NCBI RefSeq assembly: GCF_937876455.1
Contig: NZ_CALFIG010000210.1
Location: 1 to 7,415, forward strand
DNA: 7,415 bases
DNA from: an uncultured Flavobacterium sp.
GTDB lineage: Bacteria; Bacteroidota; Bacteroidia; Flavobacteriales; Flavobacteriaceae
Reading direction: 5' to 3'
This document shows positions 1-6,214 of the stretch, piece after piece (positions within the stretch are counted from its first letter, which is position 1; each line of letters begins with the position of its first letter). Under the pieces are notes generated by a model. It ran no database searches and had not been told where the DNA came from. It saw only the letters and a program-made list of their open reading frames with translations. The position numbers and the translations under genes are program-made.

Positions 1-1279
1 CAGTACCGATGTTCATAATAAATACAGCAGAAGATTGTAAAGGCCATCCGTCAGCATCGTTTTGAGAGAAAATCAAACGATCATCAAACAATGTATGCTT
101 AATGAAAGTGATTGAGTTACCAGCGATGTTAAGTTTTTGGAATTGGAATCCAGTATCAACTTTAGCTCCACCAGCTTCCGCTGATTGATTAACGTTTTGA
201 TAGAATACTGTATTTTGATTTCCAGCTAACTGTGCCGCGTATTGTTGAACAAGTGCAAATCCGCGAGTACCAGTAACACCAACCCAGTTGATACCATAAA
301 TCTGGTCAGCATTTTGCTCCATCATTGCCATCAAATCAGTTAAATCTTGAAGTGACCAGCTACCATCAGGATTAGTTCCTAACAATACATTGCCGCCAGA
401 TACTTGTTGTTCCCAACCATCACCAGTTGTAATAGGCATGCCTGTTTGAGAATCATACATGTCTGATTGTTGCTTAATAGTGCCATCAGAATTCTTCATG
501 TTAGACACGCCAAACCAACGTTGACGTTCACGATCCATTAAAAACACCGCGCGTTCTTGCATCAATTGTTGATACATCCAGCCTTTAACCATGTCACCAT
601 CCTTATTAGAATAAGTGTACCATAAGATGTCTGAAGCTGCACTACCAGTAATTGAACAAGTATGACGTTGAATAGTCATAAAGTTAATAAAGGTGTCTGG
701 GAATTTAGAGCGACCGTAACCTTTCAATGATTTTTCACCATAAGCAGTGTGAATAGGGAAACAGGTTTTAGTTCCTGATTGACCATTACAGCTTGTTGAA
801 AACGAGAAAGTAGAACCGTCCATTGTTTTGAATGAATAAGTAAATCCAGACGCTTGAGTTCCATTACCAGCGGTCATTACACGCGCTTGAGAACGGTCGT
901 TGAACATTACTACATCACCTACTGCTAGGTAATTATCATTCATTTTTAATTGGAAACTTCCATCTGAACCACTCGCGCCTACTTGAGAATTAATCTCGGC
1001 AGCTTTTTCAATACGAGTCATTACATCATAACGGTAACCGTTATTTCCAATACCTTTTGATTCTCCAATTGAGCCGATTTTAGCCTTATTAGGGTTTTGT
1101 AAACCGTAAGGACCAACTGCTCCCGGAGTTGTTAATAGAGTTGAAATTGCTCTTTGTTGACGATAATCCAACATATTACGAATAGCTGGGAATTTCGCCG
1201 AATTTAAAATTAAATCATTTTCTGTTACACATTCATTTGTCCATGTGCCATTATTGATTTGTATTTGACCTGATGCCAT
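1..1279 (-). CDS. Major capsid protein, HK97-fold type (partial, C-terminus off the left edge)
   Basis: This is an open frame from ATG at 1279-1277 to the window edge: 426 codons with no stop. It begins MASGQIQINNGTWTNECVTE. I call it the major capsid protein because it directly follows the scaffold-like gene in a terminase-portal-scaffold order, has the expected length (crAss-like capsid proteins are about 500 aa, so only the C-terminal part is missing) and has the right composition: mixed alpha/beta, Gly/Asn-rich, no membrane segment. Visible landmarks are a basic helical N-arm (about residues 28-50), a Gly/Ser/Thr-rich stretch at 101-175 that may be the extended loop, a helix around QERAVFLMDRERQRWFG (241-257), a helix at 309-325, and KHTLFDDRL (394-402). 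Fourteen of 15 Arg codons are CGT or CGC, which suits a very highly expressed gene. Cys164 and Cys173 lie close together in the Gly/Ser-rich stretch. The fold assignment is inference from context and pattern, not from a search. Confidence 0.85.
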   Translation of the reverse strand, partial: MASGQIQINNGTWTNECVTENDLILNSAKFPAIRNMLDYRQQRAISTLLTTPGAVGPYGLQNPNKAKIGSIGESKGIGNNGYRYDVMTRIEKAAEINSQVGASGSDGSFQLKMNDNYLAVGDVVMFNDRSQARVMTAGNGTQASGFTYSFKTMDGSTFSFSTSCNGQSGTKTCFPIHTAYGEKSLKGYGRSKFPDTFINFMTIQRHTCSITGSAASDILWYTYSNKDGDMVKGWMYQQLMQERAVFLMDRERQRWFGVSNMKNSDGTIKQQSDMYDSQTGMPITTGDGWEQQVSGGNVLLGTNPDGSWSLQDLTDLMAMMEQNADQIYGINWVGVTGTRGFALVQQYAAQLAGNQNTVFYQNVNQSAEAGGAKVDTGFQFQKLNIAGNSITFIKHTLFDDRLIFSQNDADGWPLQSSAVFIMNIGT

Positions 1280-1313
1280 TTTTTAGTTTTTTGAAATAGT
1301 TAATAATAATTTA
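1280..1313 (-). promoter_or_regulatory. A-rich translation leader of the capsid gene
   Basis: The 34 nt between the scaffold stop and the capsid ATG end in CAAAAAACTAAAAA directly before ATG. There is no GGAGG-like Shine-Dalgarno. A-rich, SD-less leaders are typical of well-translated Bacteroidota genes, so this supports both the start at 1279 and the host inference. I see no TAnnTTTG box or terminator in the gap, so the capsid gene is probably cotranscribed with the scaffold gene. Confidence 0.5.
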
Positions 1314-2480
1314 CTATCCAAAATCCTCTTTCAATAAGTTAAATCCTTTTTCTTGGTTAATTTGTTTTTCTACCGTTACTTTTTTAGCCACTTCAGCTTG
1401 TTTTGGCGGTATGTTAAGCATTTGTTTAGCATATTCTTCTTTACCTTTAGCGTAAGAACTTTTCTTAGCCGTTTCAAGAATATTATCACCAAACGAATCA
1501 AAGTAAATAGCTTTCGCTATAAATTTAGGGTCTTTGAGTTTATCACTGTACTCACCTCGAGCACTTCTTTGTAATATCTCAGCCTTTGCTTGTGGATTAA
1601 TTTTAACTCCCATAAAATCTTGAACACCATCAAGTGCCGATTTCAGTTGAGCAATTTCATTATTCCTCTGCTCTATAGCTACTCTTTCTCTACTCTGTGT
1701 ATATTCATTAATCAAAGCATCCCGCTTCGTGTTAATTTCATTTTTATTAGCAGTTAGCCATTCTCTTATTTTTAAAGCCTCGTGTTTTAATTTATTGGAA
1801 TTCTCTACTTTAGTGAGGTCTTCCATTTCTAAATTAACACGTTCTTCATCCCATCCTTCCCTGCTCTCACAGGCTAATCTTACAAGATCAACATCATTCA
1901 TTTTAAGTTGACTGTCAATTATTCCTGTAGGATTAAATCCATCGTATCCTAATTCAGTCAATTTAATAGCGGCTACAGTTTCTGGTTTATACTTTGCAAA
2001 CAAAGCTTCTTCACCAAAATTTTTCGCCTCGTCAATCTTAGCCTGATACTTTTTTTCAATCGCGGCTTTAAATTCCTCTGGAGAATCATTTTCAAATTCT
2101 ACATCGAACATTTGTCCAACCGCTTTCCAAGTTCCGTCTTCTGCTTCAGCTTTGTAATCTTTAAGGTGCTCAAGATTAAGCTCAGCTACTTCTTCCTTAA
2201 CTTCAGGATTCTCTTCTTTAGTTTCTGATTTTTCTTCTTTCTTCTCTTCCTTTAAATCCTCTTTCTTTTCACCTTGAATCTCAGCCTTTTCTTCTTTTTT
2301 TTCCTCTGTTGCTGTGGTTTCTTTCTTTTCTTCCGTCTTTTCAGTCATTTCATTACCATCTTCTTTATCGTCAGTAACTTCTATGACTTTTGTTTCTGTT
2401 TGCTGATTAGTTCCGAACTGATCGTCGTTTTCTAAAGCATCCCAATTGAAGCGTCCCGCTTCTTGTTTTTCGTCTGCCAT
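1314..2480 (-). CDS. Probable capsid scaffolding / head-assembly protein
   Basis: This 388-aa protein is highly charged, Glu/Lys-rich and predicted mainly helical, with no membrane segment or recognisable catalytic motif. Its order is: a short N-terminal segment with FNWDALE (residues 11-17); a low-complexity Glu/Lys/Thr tract (about 44-98); a more globular section (about 100-220, with YDGFNPTG at 179-186); a long helical, coiled-coil-like stretch (about 221-285); and a basic C-terminal part (about 292-388) ending KGFNLLKEDFG. Position just before the major capsid gene, acidic/basic asymmetry and coiled-coil content are the usual signature of phage scaffolds, whose C-terminus commonly binds the capsid protein. 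The start is ATG at 2480, preceded by an A-rich leader (AACAAAAATATAACAAC) with no Shine-Dalgarno. Scaffolds diverge quickly, so the role is inferred from context and composition. A minor internal virion protein is the main alternative. Confidence 0.72.
   Translation of the reverse strand: MADEKQEAGRFNWDALENDDQFGTNQQTETKVIEVTDDKEDGNEMTEKTEEKKETTATEEKKEEKAEIQGEKKEDLKEEKKEEKSETKEENPEVKEEVAELNLEHLKDYKAEAEDGTWKAVGQMFDVEFENDSPEEFKAAIEKKYQAKIDEAKNFGEEALFAKYKPETVAAIKLTELGYDGFNPTGIIDSQLKMNDVDLVRLACESREGWDEERVNLEMEDLTKVENSNKLKHEALKIREWLTANKNEINTKRDALINEYTQSRERVAIEQRNNEIAQLKSALDGVQDFMGVKINPQAKAEILQRSARGEYSDKLKDPKFIAKAIYFDSFGDNILETAKKSSYAKGKEEYAKQMLNIPPKQAEVAKKVTVEKQINQEKGFNLLKEDFG
2187..2351 (-). repeat. 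Low-complexity Glu/Lys tract in the scaffold gene
   Basis: The DNA here is an irregular GAA/AAA/GAG purine-rich run (TTCTTCTTT-like on the plus strand) encoding residues about 44-98, made of repeats such as EEKKE, EKKEE and KEEKS. It is an imperfect simple-sequence repeat and probably encodes a disordered or single-helix linker. Such tracts can change length by slippage, so this is a likely site of length variation between related phages. Confidence 0.75.
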
Positions 2481-2544
2481 GTTGTTATATTTTTGTTAAA
2501 TGTACATAAAAATGCAACCTTATTGAAAATTAAGTTATTAACAT

Positions 2545-2904
2545 CTAATCTTCGAGTCCTATTTTTCTTTTTTCCTTTCTTTGATGTATATCTATAACTA
2601 CCCTCGCCTGTGGAATCCCAAAAAGACATCCTTGACCATTCATGAATTTATCTCCGCCGCTCTTAGTTCCCTTTTTTAAATATCCATCCCAAACATCTTC
2701 CTTTAATTCTCCTATTCCATACATTATTAATCCTCCGCCAAGACAACTTAATCCAATTCTGCCCGTCAATCTATAAAGGCCATATCCAATAGCCGTAGTT
2801 CCAATATTTGAAACCCAATAATGTTGCGACTTATTTTTTTCTGACATCTGACTTAACTCATCAATAAATTTTAAATTCTGAGAATTAATAAATGTTGGAA
2901 ACAT
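2545..2904 (-). CDS. Small glycine-rich probable membrane protein, YfiM/DUF2279-like
   Basis: This is a 119-aa protein. The N-terminus (1-27) is hydrophilic. Residues about 29-65 are hydrophobic and Gly-rich (HYW, GTTAIGYGLYRLTG, then GLSCLGGGLIMYGIGE) and could form a membrane hairpin. Next come ELKEDVWDGY (66-75), a Ser/Gly stretch with SGGDKFMNGQGCLFG (82-96), and a basic tail (109-115). The spacing His-(Gly-rich membrane stretch)-(K)E..D-(S..D....G) resembles the YfiM/DUF2279 family of small envelope-associated proteins, whose function is not established. I match it by pattern memory only. ATG 2904 lies 13 nt after the upstream stop and an internal ATG at 2847 (residue 20) is possible. 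There is no clear signal peptide. Its place inside a head operon suggests an envelope or infection-stage role, or a minor virion component. A holin-like role is possible but unsupported. Confidence 0.6.
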   Translation of the reverse strand: MFPTFINSQNLKFIDELSQMSEKNKSQHYWVSNIGTTAIGYGLYRLTGRIGLSCLGGGLIMYGIGELKEDVWDGYLKKGTKSGGDKFMNGQGCLFGIPQARVVIDIHQRKEKRKIGLED

Positions 2905-2917
2905 AAAAATTAATATT

Positions 2918-3085
2918 CTAATCTTTAGGCTCTTCAGTATTTTCTAGTTTTAGATTAAACCTTTCAGGAAATAATTTCTGTTCAATTAGCAACAACGATT
3001 GCGCTAATTTTTCATGAGTTTCTGCATTAGCATTCAGCTCTCTTGAAGCTAATTTTACATTTATAAAAGCTGTTTCTAAATCCAT
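2918..3085 (-). CDS. Small acidic helical protein, 55 aa, unknown function
   Basis: This short frame runs from ATG 3085-3083 to TAG 2920-2918. It begins MDLETAFINVKLASRELN and ends LKLENTEEPKD. It is predicted almost entirely helical, with heptad-like hydrophobic spacing (F7, V10, L12, L17, L27, L31, L32, I34, L38), and the C-terminal end is acidic. It contains no Cys or Trp and no membrane segment. I accept it as a gene because it fills the gap between the fibre-like gene (12 nt upstream) and the YfiM-like gene (13 nt downstream) with operon-like spacing, starts with ATG after an A-rich leader (TAAAAATTAAAAATC), and uses the same strand. I recognise no family. A small head-assembly or virion accessory protein would fit the context. 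Confidence 0.65.
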   Translation of the reverse strand: MDLETAFINVKLASRELNANAETHEKLAQSLLLIEQKLFPERFNLKLENTEEPKD

Positions 3086-3097
3086 GATTTTTAATTT

Positions 3098-3760
3098 TTA
3101 AGAATAAACTGTTGATTTTTTCCATCCGCCATTATAAACATAAAGAAAATTGTTTGTAGAATCATATACAATCGGAATGGTTCCAGTAGCCGTTACTGGT
3201 ACTCCACTAGGAGCGCCAGCACAAGACGGTATATGCAAAAATCCAGATGTTGCAGTTGTGTTTAATGCCGCTGGGGCTGTGATTACAGAGCCTAATAATG
3301 TAATTTTAAACCAGTTGTTATTAAAGGTTCCAGAAGAACCAATTCCAAAAGCATTGTCTATAACATTGTTTCCAACAAACCATCTTTGCCCTCCAGTTAG
3401 ATTTTTCAAAACTAACCTTGAATTGTTTGTTCCCTGAAGAACTATATCAGAATTTGCTCCAGAAGATGAATTAATAACTAAAGGAAATTGATTTCCCGAA
3501 TTATCAGTTTCAATGTAAAGTCCCGTAGCCGCGGCTCCAGCATTAATTATTGCATTAACAAATGTTCCTGTTGTGGCTGATATAGATTTACTTCCAAGTG
3601 ATAAATTATCCGTTGCTCCAGTATAAGGAACGTATCCCTGTTGAACTTGGCCTAATGTTATCACGTCTCCCTTGTCCTTTGCTGGAGTTACATTCTTAAT
3701 ACGACCACTTCTTATCATTATAAGATCGTTGTTTGAATTACTATTAAAAAAATTTCCCAT
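3098..3760 (-). CDS. Phage fibre-like protein, probably head/neck fibre or decoration
   Basis: This 220-aa protein has low-charge, Gly/Ser/Thr/Asn-rich, beta-repeat composition throughout. The N-terminal part (1-40) is more charged and probably attaches to the virion. It includes KDKGDVITLGQV (28-39), followed by QQGYVPYTGATDNLSLGSKS (40-59). The VPYTGAT..L.LG motif recurs in fibre and appendage proteins of phages from Bacteroidota and marine metagenomes. The C-terminus carries a second widespread cassette: SGFLHIPSCAGAPSGVP (172-188), then P.VYDSTNNFLYVYNGGWK (196-214). Fibres of this kind are normally trimeric beta-structures. ATG 3760 lies 2 nt beyond the portal stop, so the two are probably translationally coupled. 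Placement between portal and capsid genes argues for a head or neck fibre rather than a distal receptor-binding fibre, and crAss-like phages can have a head fibre gene next to the portal. That specific role is inference. Confidence 0.72.
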   Translation of the reverse strand: MGNFFNSNSNNDLIMIRSGRIKNVTPAKDKGDVITLGQVQQGYVPYTGATDNLSLGSKSISATTGTFVNAIINAGAAATGLYIETDNSGNQFPLVINSSSGANSDIVLQGTNNSRLVLKNLTGGQRWFVGNNVIDNAFGIGSSGTFNNNWFKITLLGSVITAPAALNTTATSGFLHIPSCAGAPSGVPVTATGTIPIVYDSTNNFLYVYNGGWKKSTVYS

Positions 3761-3762
3761 GT

Positions 3763-5979
3763 TTAAATTTGTTGATTATTAATTATATCGTTTTGATTTT
3801 GTTGAAAATTCTCGTGCATTTGATTTTTTGCTTTATTATTATCCACTTCTATTTGGACCTGTCCTTTAGTAAGGATATTGTCTTTTTCATTTTTTTGGAC
3901 ATCCTCTCTCTCTTCCAAAGCTAATTCGCGCATATTTCTATTCTGCATCTCTGCCATTTGATTCTGATTCTGCATTTCTCTTTCCTGACTCTCCTGAACT
4001 ATACGTTGCATTTCCTCATTACTTGTAGTGAATGCGGCTTCCATTTCTGCCATACTTTGAGATGCAAGAACCTTATAAGCATCCATTGGCCTCATAGTCT
4101 TGGCATTAAGTCCATAAGAAACCATTTCTTTCATCAATTGCTTACGGTCCATATATTCACTTCCATTATCAATATGAACTCCGTAATTTTTAAAGCCTTC
4201 GTCTTGACTTACTTTTAAAAATCTATATTTTTCACTGCCAAGAATTTGTTCCCCTTTTTCTGTTTTATAAAACGCCCAACTAATAGCTGAAAGATTTACT
4301 AAATCCTGTAAGAACTTCTCAGTAAATACATTCATTCCATAAAATAAATATTCAGTGATTGTCCGCGAATTTGCAATTGCTGACTGTGCGTTTGTAGCCG
4401 TAGAACTTGCCGCAATATCCCCTTCTCTTGCCGGATTAATTCCAGTGAGTTGGTCCATCATTGCAATAACATTCCCTTGCATTTGAATCAAATAAGGAAA
4501 CGAACTACTAACCCCCATATCAAATTGGAATATTGATTGTTTAGGATCGTTTACATTTCTTTGTCCGTTATTCCCTGCCGCCGCCGAATTGTAATCTACG
4601 ATTTGGTCATTAACTAACCTGTGAACAATTTGCTCAATTTTCTGACCGCTATTAAGCATTGCTCTGTCAATAAATAAAGCACGTCCTTTAGCCATTGCAA
4701 GCTCCTTGTTTATTTGATACATAATAATATCAAATAAATTATCAAGATTCTCTAATTGTTGTTGTAAGCTGATTCTGGTGTTATCCACCATATTATAAGA
4801 AAAACCATTATACGAACAATTCATTACGTATGCTGGATTATCCATATCGCGAGTTTGAAAAGGTTTAGGCCTACAATTTACATCTATACATCCGCCTATT
4901 CTCGTGGCTTCATACCACTCTTCTCTATATCTATTAGTTACTTTAAAATCTCCCTTAGCCTCTCTCTTATCATACTTTGCTTTATCTTTCTCATACTCAT
5001 AAGCATTAAGTTGAATTGTAATTCCATTGCTTACATCTTGGACTAAAGGGCTACTTCCTTCTTTAGCCGGGAATGTTTTCCAGTAGTCCGTATTCATTCC
5101 TTTCCACTCAATATGAATTACTGAGCAAAATAATTGACCATTTTGTTTAGTAATATAATCAGGATAAAGATTTCTCCAATAATCATAATCAGTGCGAATA
5201 GCATCTAGTTGATCTCGTTGCTTATCGGTCAAATTAAATCGGCGCATAATCTCATCAACCGACATCATTTGTCTAGCTCCTTTTACTGTAGAGCGTTCAA
5301 AATAATCATCTCCTTCGATTAACTCATAGATAGCATCGCGCGGGTCTATTCGGTAAACATTCACATCACCCTTTTCGTCTATCTCGCGCTTAACCCAACA
5401 CATTGAAGTGATAAGAACATCGCGGAATAAATCAGCGTTTAATTTCTTTAACTGAAGCTCTTTAATTTGCTCATCAAGAATAATTTGCATTATGCTTTCT
5501 GATTTATCTTTAAAAGACATCTTCTGCCAAATAGGATCATCTTCGCCGTTAGGTATTTGAACACCCTCCATTACATCCACGCCAACTTGACCTTTAATAG
5601 TCTCAAGTTCTTCTTTAGCTACCATCGCCCCCTTCATAAAGTTGACCTGACGCATCTTTTCAGACACCGCACTTGAGTTTACAGTAGTAACAGTTGCAGC
5701 AAGTGGCCGTTTAAGAATCTCCCCAATTAAAAGGTCTATTTTAGTTTTACCTAGTCGGTAAGGAATAAACGGAGCACGATTAGGCTTACCATAAGATTCT
5801 GTAATCCATTTATAATCTTTCTTTGCGCGAGTACCATTATAAGTAGCCCATAAACGATCCATGCGTCCACGAGTAGGTCCATAGTCCTTAATAGTTTGCT
5901 CTGCGTAATTAAGTGCTAATTTATACCAATCAGGGGTCTTTTCTATTGAAGGAATATCTTGACGTGGAAAACGTGCCAT
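3763..5979 (-). CDS. Portal protein
   Basis: This 738-aa protein should form the dodecameric ring at the head vertex through which DNA is packaged and ejected and to which the tail attaches. It begins MARFPRQDIPSIEKTPDWYK. Features include a typical portal N-terminal half with YRLGKTKIDLLIGEILKRP (near residue 75-93), the aromatic/acidic TDYDYWRNLYPDY section (near 262-274), the QLTGINPAREGD segment (near 510-520) followed by a long helical stem region (TNAQSAIANSRTITEY), and a Gln/Asn-rich helical tail (653-738) resembling the coiled C-terminal barrel of P22-type portals. The length is close to that of P22-like portals (about 725 aa). I chose ATG 5979. The codon just before it is TTG, which could extend the frame by one residue but is a poorer start. 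It lies between terminase and fibre genes. Arg codon usage changes sharply between about residues 268 and 338 (see findings). Confidence 0.9.
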   Translation of the reverse strand: MARFPRQDIPSIEKTPDWYKLALNYAEQTIKDYGPTRGRMDRLWATYNGTRAKKDYKWITESYGKPNRAPFIPYRLGKTKIDLLIGEILKRPLAATVTTVNSSAVSEKMRQVNFMKGAMVAKEELETIKGQVGVDVMEGVQIPNGEDDPIWQKMSFKDKSESIMQIILDEQIKELQLKKLNADLFRDVLITSMCWVKREIDEKGDVNVYRIDPRDAIYELIEGDDYFERSTVKGARQMMSVDEIMRRFNLTDKQRDQLDAIRTDYDYWRNLYPDYITKQNGQLFCSVIHIEWKGMNTDYWKTFPAKEGSSPLVQDVSNGITIQLNAYEYEKDKAKYDKREAKGDFKVTNRYREEWYEATRIGGCIDVNCRPKPFQTRDMDNPAYVMNCSYNGFSYNMVDNTRISLQQQLENLDNLFDIIMYQINKELAMAKGRALFIDRAMLNSGQKIEQIVHRLVNDQIVDYNSAAAGNNGQRNVNDPKQSIFQFDMGVSSSFPYLIQMQGNVIAMMDQLTGINPAREGDIAASSTATNAQSAIANSRTITEYLFYGMNVFTEKFLQDLVNLSAISWAFYKTEKGEQILGSEKYRFLKVSQDEGFKNYGVHIDNGSEYMDRKQLMKEMVSYGLNAKTMRPMDAYKVLASQSMAEMEAAFTTSNEEMQRIVQESQEREMQNQNQMAEMQNRNMRELALEEREDVQKNEKDNILTKGQVQIEVDNNKAKNQMHENFQQNQNDIINNQQI

Positions 5980-5996
5980 CAAATGTTAATTTGAAT

Positions 5997-6031
5997 CAAA
6001 TATAAACATTTTGTTATCAACACTGTACAAA
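5997..6031 (-). promoter_or_regulatory. Candidate Bacteroidota-type promoter for the portal/head operon
   Basis: On the minus strand TTTG (6031-6028) is followed after 23 nt by TATATTTG (6004-5997). This fits the Bacteroidota consensus of TTTG/TTG at -33 and TAnnTTTG at -7, although the spacing is at the upper end of the range. Transcription would begin near 5992-5990, leaving a leader of about 12 nt before the portal ATG at 5979. It sits directly downstream of a terminator, which suits a promoter that restarts transcription for the head genes. Confidence 0.5.
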
Positions 6032-6040
6032 AGTTATCAA
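6013..6040 (-). repeat. Direct repeat GTTATCAA flanking the -33 element, possible operator
   Basis: GTTATCAA (plus-strand reading) occurs at 6013-6020 and again at 6033-6040, exactly 20 bp apart start to start, about two turns of B-DNA. One copy lies just upstream of the candidate -33 TTTG and the other between -33 and -7, as expected for same-face binding of a regulator. The repeat is only 8 bp and AT-rich, so chance is possible. Confidence 0.3.
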
Positions 6041-6067
6041 AAAAAGAAAAGCTACCTAATTGGTAGC
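6039..6067 (-). terminator. Intrinsic terminator 2 upstream of the portal gene
   Basis: On the minus strand GCTACC, loop AATTA, GGTAGC (6067-6051) is followed directly by TTTTCTTTTTTT (6050-6039). The 6-bp perfect stem can be lengthened by weaker G-T and A-T pairs at its base. On the plus strand the hairpin is not followed by a T-tract, so it works leftward only. It lies just before the portal promoter candidate. Confidence 0.65.
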
Positions 6068-6110
6068 CTTCCCGACTTCTTTTATGAAATATTGAACTTA
6101 TGTAAAGAAC
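6039..6110 (-). ncRNA. Candidate short RNA (about 70 nt) between terminase and portal genes
   Basis: This is a hypothesis. A TTG-N20-TATATTTG promoter candidate (6146-6116) would start transcription near 6111-6109, and terminator 2 would end it near 6039, giving a transcript of about 70 nt whose 3' end is the GCTACC/GGTAGC hairpin plus U-tract. No convincing ORF lies inside it. It could be a free small RNA or simply a transcription-insulating leader. I recognise no RNA family. Confidence 0.3.
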
Positions 6111-6115
6111 GAATC

Positions 6116-6146
6116 CAAATATAGCTATTAAAAACAAAAGAGCCAA
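6116..6146 (-). promoter_or_regulatory. Candidate promoter between the two terminators
   Basis: TTG (6146-6144), a 20-nt spacer, then TATATTTG (6123-6116) on the minus strand. Spacing and sequence match the Bacteroidota -33/-7 pattern well. The TTG falls in the 3' arm of terminator 1. The box is followed immediately by GATTCGTT, a sequence that also occurs after the first TATATTTG box. Confidence 0.4.
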
Positions 6147-6165
6147 CTTTTTTAAGGTTGACTCT
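6130..6165 (-). terminator. Intrinsic terminator 1 after the terminase gene
   Basis: On the minus strand AGAGTCAAC (6165-6157), a 9-nt loop and GTTGGCTCT (6147-6139) form a 9-bp stem with one T-G wobble. It is followed by TTTGTTTTT (6138-6130). The wobble pairs only in the leftward RNA; on the plus strand the same position is a C/A mismatch and no T-tract follows. It ends the terminase transcript about 54 nt beyond the stop codon. Confidence 0.7.
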
Positions 6166-6206
6166 TCTCGATGAAAGTAAACGAATCCTACATAACTAAG
6201 GATGAA

Positions 6207-6214
6207 CAAATATA
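6207..6214 (-). promoter_or_regulatory. First TATATTTG box, just after the terminase stop
   Basis: TATATTTG lies at 6214-6207, five bases beyond the terminase stop codon. The nearest upstream TTTG (6234-6231) gives a 16-nt spacer, slightly short for a Bacteroidota promoter, so promoter activity is less likely than for the other two copies. It is the first of three identical boxes in the intergenic region. Confidence 0.3.

Larger units (their letters stand above)
6108..6188 (-). repeat. Direct repeat GGATTCGTT preceding each terminator hairpin
   Basis: AACGAATCC (plus-strand reading) occurs at 6180-6188 and 6108-6116. On the minus strand each GGATTCGTT copy is followed by a T/C-rich stretch with TTAC or TTTAC, then by a hairpin terminator. 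A shorter relative, GATTC, follows the TATATTTG box nearest the portal gene. The repeated order suggests duplicated units rather than unrelated hairpins. Confidence 0.4.

Noticed and set aside
1353..1911. Plus-strand frames of 73 and 60 aa opposite the scaffold gene
   Set aside because: They are Phe/Ser/Leu-rich translations of the antisense of Lys/Glu codons. No leader or family pattern supports them.
2481..2544. Possible promoter (TACATTTA at 2504-2497) before the scaffold gene
   Set aside because: The box misses the final G of TAnnTTTG and has no TTG at 17-23 nt upstream. The 64-nt gap is more simply an A-rich leader within an operon.
2432..2629. 65-aa minus-strand frame overlapping the start of the scaffold gene
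   Set aside because: It overlaps both the YfiM-like gene and the scaffold gene in another frame and has no protein-like pattern; it is a shadow frame.
3150..3437. 95-aa plus-strand frame opposite the fibre gene
   Set aside because: It is antisense to a clear minus-strand gene with recognisable fibre motifs, so it is most simply a mirror of the low-stop Gly/Ser/Thr coding sequence.
3958..5046. Plus-strand frames of 86 and 63 aa opposite the portal gene
   Set aside because: Antisense shadows of a well-supported coding sequence, with no independent start context.
5979..6209. 76-aa minus-strand frame with a hydrophobic stretch between terminase and portal genes
   Set aside because: It has no ATG and would need a TTG start. 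Both terminator hairpins and the T-tracts lie inside it, and it runs up to the portal start. The hydrophobic run comes from T-rich terminator DNA. A small membrane protein cannot be fully excluded.
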